Assembly: GCA_050114795.1 (NCBI GenBank)
Contig: JASFRS010000106.1
Location: 1 to 8,154, forward strand
DNA: 8,154 bases
Direction of reading: 5' to 3'
From: JASFRS01 sp050114795
Lineage (GTDB): Bacteria > Pseudomonadota > Alphaproteobacteria > Sphingomonadales > CAKZYD01
Shown: positions 5,856-8,154 of the stretch, piece by piece
How positions within the stretch are numbered: the first letter of the stretch is position 1
How the letters are laid out: each line of letters starts with the position of its first letter
Made by a program: the position numbers and the translations under genes
The notes under the pieces: generated by a model
The model's database searches: none
Told to the model about the DNA's origin: nothing
What the model saw: the letters and a program-made list of their open reading frames with translations, nothing else

Positions 5856-7277
5856 ATGAAAGCCTTTAAGTCTCTATTGCTCAGTGGATTAATGGCCACC
5901 TGTGCGATGCCTGCACTAGCGCAGGACGTTGTGATGTCTGACACATTGGCACGTAAAGATCTATCACTTACGATTTATAATGGCGGCATTGCCATGGTGC
6001 GCGACAGCCGGGAGATATCCATTCCCAAAGGCCGCGTGCGGCTGGAGATTCAGGATGTTGCCGCGCGAATTCAGCCCCAAACCACGATTTTCAATGCAAG
6101 TGGTGTGACTTTATTAGAGCAGAACTTTGACTATGATCTGTTGTCCCCGCAAAAACTTCTCGAGAAGGCCGTTGGGCGCACTTTAAAGCTCGTCCGCACA
6201 AATCCCGCAACGGGTGAGGCGTTTGAAGAAAAGGCTGAGCTTTTGTCCACCAATGGCGGGGCTATTTTGAAAATCGGTGATAGCATTGAAATTCTTCGCG
6301 AAGATAATTTACCTGCCCGATTGGTCTTTAGTGAAGTGCCGCCAAATCTACGCGCCCGCCCAACCTTGTCTATGCTAGTTCAATCACAACGCAGCCGTAA
6401 ACAGGACGTTGATCTTACTTATTTGACCAATGGAATGTCATGGGCTGCGGATTATGTGGCGAACTATGATGAGGATAAGGGGCGTCTTAGCCTTGCGGGC
6501 TGGATTACGCTTACAAATAATTCGGGAACATCCTTTGAAAATGCAGTCACACAAGTGGTTGCGGGTGATGTAAATGTGGGGCGTGATGAGATTATTGTAA
6601 CGGGCACGCGAAGAGCTGATGTTGAATTCGCTGCTCAAGAAGCTGCTGTGGCGACTGAGGAAGCGCTTTTCGATTATCATCTCTATACGTTGCCCTATCC
6701 AACCACAGTTGCGAATAACCAATCCAAGCAGGTTTCCTTTATCAATGCTGACGCTGTAAAGGCGGGGCGGCACTATCGCTTTGACGCTTATGGGTTCAAC
6801 ACACGGGAAGAGCCTGATAATGCACAGGTTTATATCCGATTTAAAAATGACAAATCGTCAGGGCTTGGTGCACCTTTGCCAAAAGGTGTTATGCGCGTCT
6901 ATGGACAGGACAAAGATGAACGCCCTCAGTTCCTGGGTGCGGATTCAATCCGCCATACCGCCGAAGGGGCGCTTGTCGATTTAAATGTGGGAAGGGCCTT
7001 CGATGTTACAGTTCAAGCGACACAGGTTTCTTATGAAACGCTAGCGCGCTCGCAGCGCTCGCAAAGCTATCAGGTTGTTCAAAGCTATAAGCTTAAAAAC
7101 GCGCGGGAAGAGGCTGTGACCGTTGAGATTCATCAGAATAATCTTTATGGCGAGTGGCAGGTGTTGGAAGAAAATGCGCCGCATGAGAAAAGTGATGCTC
7201 GGACTGCCACCTGGAAAGTCAGCGTGCCAGCCAAGGGCGAGAGTGAATTGCGCTTTAAGATATTCGTTAAAACCTAA
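5856..7277 (+). CDS. Exported DUF4139-type protein
   Basis: The 473-residue protein begins with a signal peptide (MKAFKSLLLSGLMATCAMPALA, predicted cut after Ala22) and should be periplasmic or surface-located; Cys16 does not sit in a good lipobox. The body is beta-rich. The segment LTIYNGGIAMVRDSREISIPKG (38-59), the mid-region TYLTNGMSWAADYVANYD (188-205) with LTNNSGTSFENA (219-230), and the C-terminal YKLKNAREEAVTVEIHQN (411-428) are the pattern of the DUF4139 family, whose biochemical role is unknown. Residues 245-252 read EIIVTGTR, like the start of the plug in many alphaproteobacterial TonB-dependent receptors. The start at 5856 has a strong ribosome-binding site, GGGGAGAGG (5843-5851). 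The gene follows the ssb terminator directly, and its stop codon overlaps that of the convergent kinase gene. Confidence 0.88.
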   Translation: MKAFKSLLLSGLMATCAMPALAQDVVMSDTLARKDLSLTIYNGGIAMVRDSREISIPKGRVRLEIQDVAARIQPQTTIFNASGVTLLEQNFDYDLLSPQKLLEKAVGRTLKLVRTNPATGEAFEEKAELLSTNGGAILKIGDSIEILREDNLPARLVFSEVPPNLRARPTLSMLVQSQRSRKQDVDLTYLTNGMSWAADYVANYDEDKGRLSLAGWITLTNNSGTSFENAVTQVVAGDVNVGRDEIIVTGTRRADVEFAAQEAAVATEEALFDYHLYTLPYPTTVANNQSKQVSFINADAVKAGRHYRFDAYGFNTREEPDNAQVYIRFKNDKSSGLGAPLPKGVMRVYGQDKDERPQFLGADSIRHTAEGALVDLNVGRAFDVTVQATQVSYETLARSQRSQSYQVVQSYKLKNAREEAVTVEIHQNNLYGEWQVLEENAPHEKSDARTATWKVSVPAKGESELRFKIFVKT

Positions 7278-8154
7278 GCGACGGACTTAGCCTTATCGCT
7301 TTTGGGAGCAAGTCCCAGGTCTTCAATGGCCTGGCGCAGCCCATCCGGTTTGACAGGCTTGGAGACATAGCCGTTCATGCCAGCTTCCAGATAGGCTTCT
7401 CTATCACCGGCCATTGCATTGGCTGTAACGGCGATAATCGGCGTTTCTGCAGCAGGACCATCCAGCTTCCTGATGGCCTTTGTTGCAGCGACGCCGTCCA
7501 TACGGGGCATCTGAATGTCCATCAATACAAGGTCATACCGTTTAGCTTCAATTTTTTCGACTGCGTCCACGCCGTCCACAGCCTCTTCATAATGATGGCC
7601 AAGTGAATCCACCATCAAAGCAATGACTTTGCGGTTAATCTCTAAATCTTCAACGATAAGGATGTTCAGGCCGTCTCTGTCTTCTTCGACGTCATCCGCT
7701 GGTGGTGCGGGCTCTTCTTCAGCCTCGGTCACAACCGTTTCTTCTTCTATGATAGGTGAGGGCGCTTCAACCTGTTGTTTCGGAATATATTGTGTCTGGT
7801 CAGCGATATAATGGCAGGGAATTGAGAAGCTGAACACCGAGCCTTTGCCCTCTGTGCTCTCAACACTAATCGTTCCGCCCATTTGTTCGACAAGAAGTTT
7901 GCAAATAGCGAGGCCTAAACCAGTACCACCGTGATTTTGACTGGTTTTTGAAGACTCCTGCGCATATTCGTCAAAGATGCGGACCTGATGTTCTTTAGCA
8001 ATGCCGATACCCGTGTCTTTCACCTGACAAGTCAATGAATGACCGCCAACAGCAGGGGCGATGGCAAAATCAACATCCACAGATCCTGCTTGTGTGAATT
8101 TTACCGCATTGTTGACAAGATTAAATATGACTTGCCGCAATCGGTGTTGATCGG
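7274..8154 (-). CDS. Hybrid sensor histidine kinase, C-terminal part
   Basis: The gene runs off the right edge; its N-terminal sensor and dimerisation/phosphoacceptor-His region lie outside. The visible 292 or so residues start inside the N-box of the HATPase domain: DQHR continues into LRQVIFNLVNNAVKFT without a stop, so the TTG at 8140 is not the true start. The G1 box DTGIGIA, the F-box RIFDEYAQ and the G2 box GGTGLGLAICK follow, so the ATP site is complete. After an acidic, Pro/Glu-rich linker of about 45 residues comes a receiver domain, LNILIVEDLEINRK to the C-terminus. It has the acidic pair Glu-Asp in VED, phosphoacceptor Asp in LVLMDIQMP, Thr in VTANAM and Lys in VSKPV, all expected residues. 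Only about 27 residues follow that Lys, so there is no fused HPt domain at the C-terminus; a separate phosphotransfer protein is likely needed. The input signal cannot be inferred. Confidence 0.93.
   Translation of the reverse strand, partial: DQHRLRQVIFNLVNNAVKFTQAGSVDVDFAIAPAVGGHSLTCQVKDTGIGIAKEHQVRIFDEYAQESSKTSQNHGGTGLGLAICKLLVEQMGGTISVESTEGKGSVFSFSIPCHYIADQTQYIPKQQVEAPSPIIEEETVVTEAEEEPAPPADDVEEDRDGLNILIVEDLEINRKVIALMVDSLGHHYEEAVDGVDAVEKIEAKRYDLVLMDIQMPRMDGVAATKAIRKLDGPAAETPIIAVTANAMAGDREAYLEAGMNGYVSKPVKPDGLRQAIEDLGLAPKSDKAKSVA

Noticed and set aside
7045..7100. Short repeats (GCTCGCA twice, CAAAGCTAT twice) in the DUF4139 gene
   Set aside because: They encode the in-frame, slightly repetitive RSQRSQSYQVVQSYK segment and do not go beyond coding sequence; no mobile-element or regulatory structure is seen.
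8138..8140. TTG at 8140 as the start of the kinase gene
   Set aside because: It is inside the conserved N-box of the HATPase domain and the frame stays open to the window edge, so the gene is cut by the window, not started there.

Overview
The window reads as ordinary chromosomal DNA from an alphaproteobacterium of moderate GC content. Three things point there: the UvrA sequence has the alphaproteobacterial form of the first zinc-finger region (CPVSG in place of CPxCG), uvrA and ssb lie close together and divergent, and a direct-repeat LexA site of the alphaproteobacterial type (GAAC-N7-GAAC) sits in front of uvrA. The genus cannot be fixed from the sequence alone. I see no insertion sequence, phage gene, CRISPR array, tRNA or rRNA, and no disrupted gene.

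Layout from left to right. On the minus strand are a membrane-anchored glutamate-synthase-like FMN/[3Fe-4S] protein (8-1540), the excision-repair ATPase UvrA (1604-4471) and a small exported protein of unknown function (4621-5139). These three face the same way. On the plus strand follow single-stranded DNA-binding protein SSB (5256-5744) and an exported DUF4139-type protein (5856-7277). At the right edge, on the minus strand, is the C-terminal part of a hybrid sensor histidine kinase (7274 to beyond 8154), which meets the DUF4139 gene tail to tail with a 4-base stop-codon overlap. Coding density is high. The only non-coding gaps are 1541-1603, 4472-4620, 5140-5255 and 5745-5855.

How the parts relate. 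UvrA and SSB are both DNA repair/replication proteins, and in many proteobacteria they share one divergent, LexA-controlled intergenic region. Here a small secreted-protein gene lies between them. The LexA box and a good sigma70-type promoter stay on the uvrA side, 10 bases past the stop of the small gene, and no LexA box is visible next to ssb. The sequence therefore predicts SOS control for uvrA but not obviously for ssb. The glutamate-synthase-like gene starts 63 bases after uvrA with no visible terminator, so it may be co-transcribed with uvrA. SSB ends in a strong intrinsic terminator that runs directly into the ribosome-binding site of the DUF4139 gene.

I did not find a convincing new multi-gene system. 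The points most worth a second look are the small gene inserted between uvrA and ssb, the TonB-receptor-like motif inside the DUF4139 protein, and the terminator abutting that gene's ribosome-binding site.
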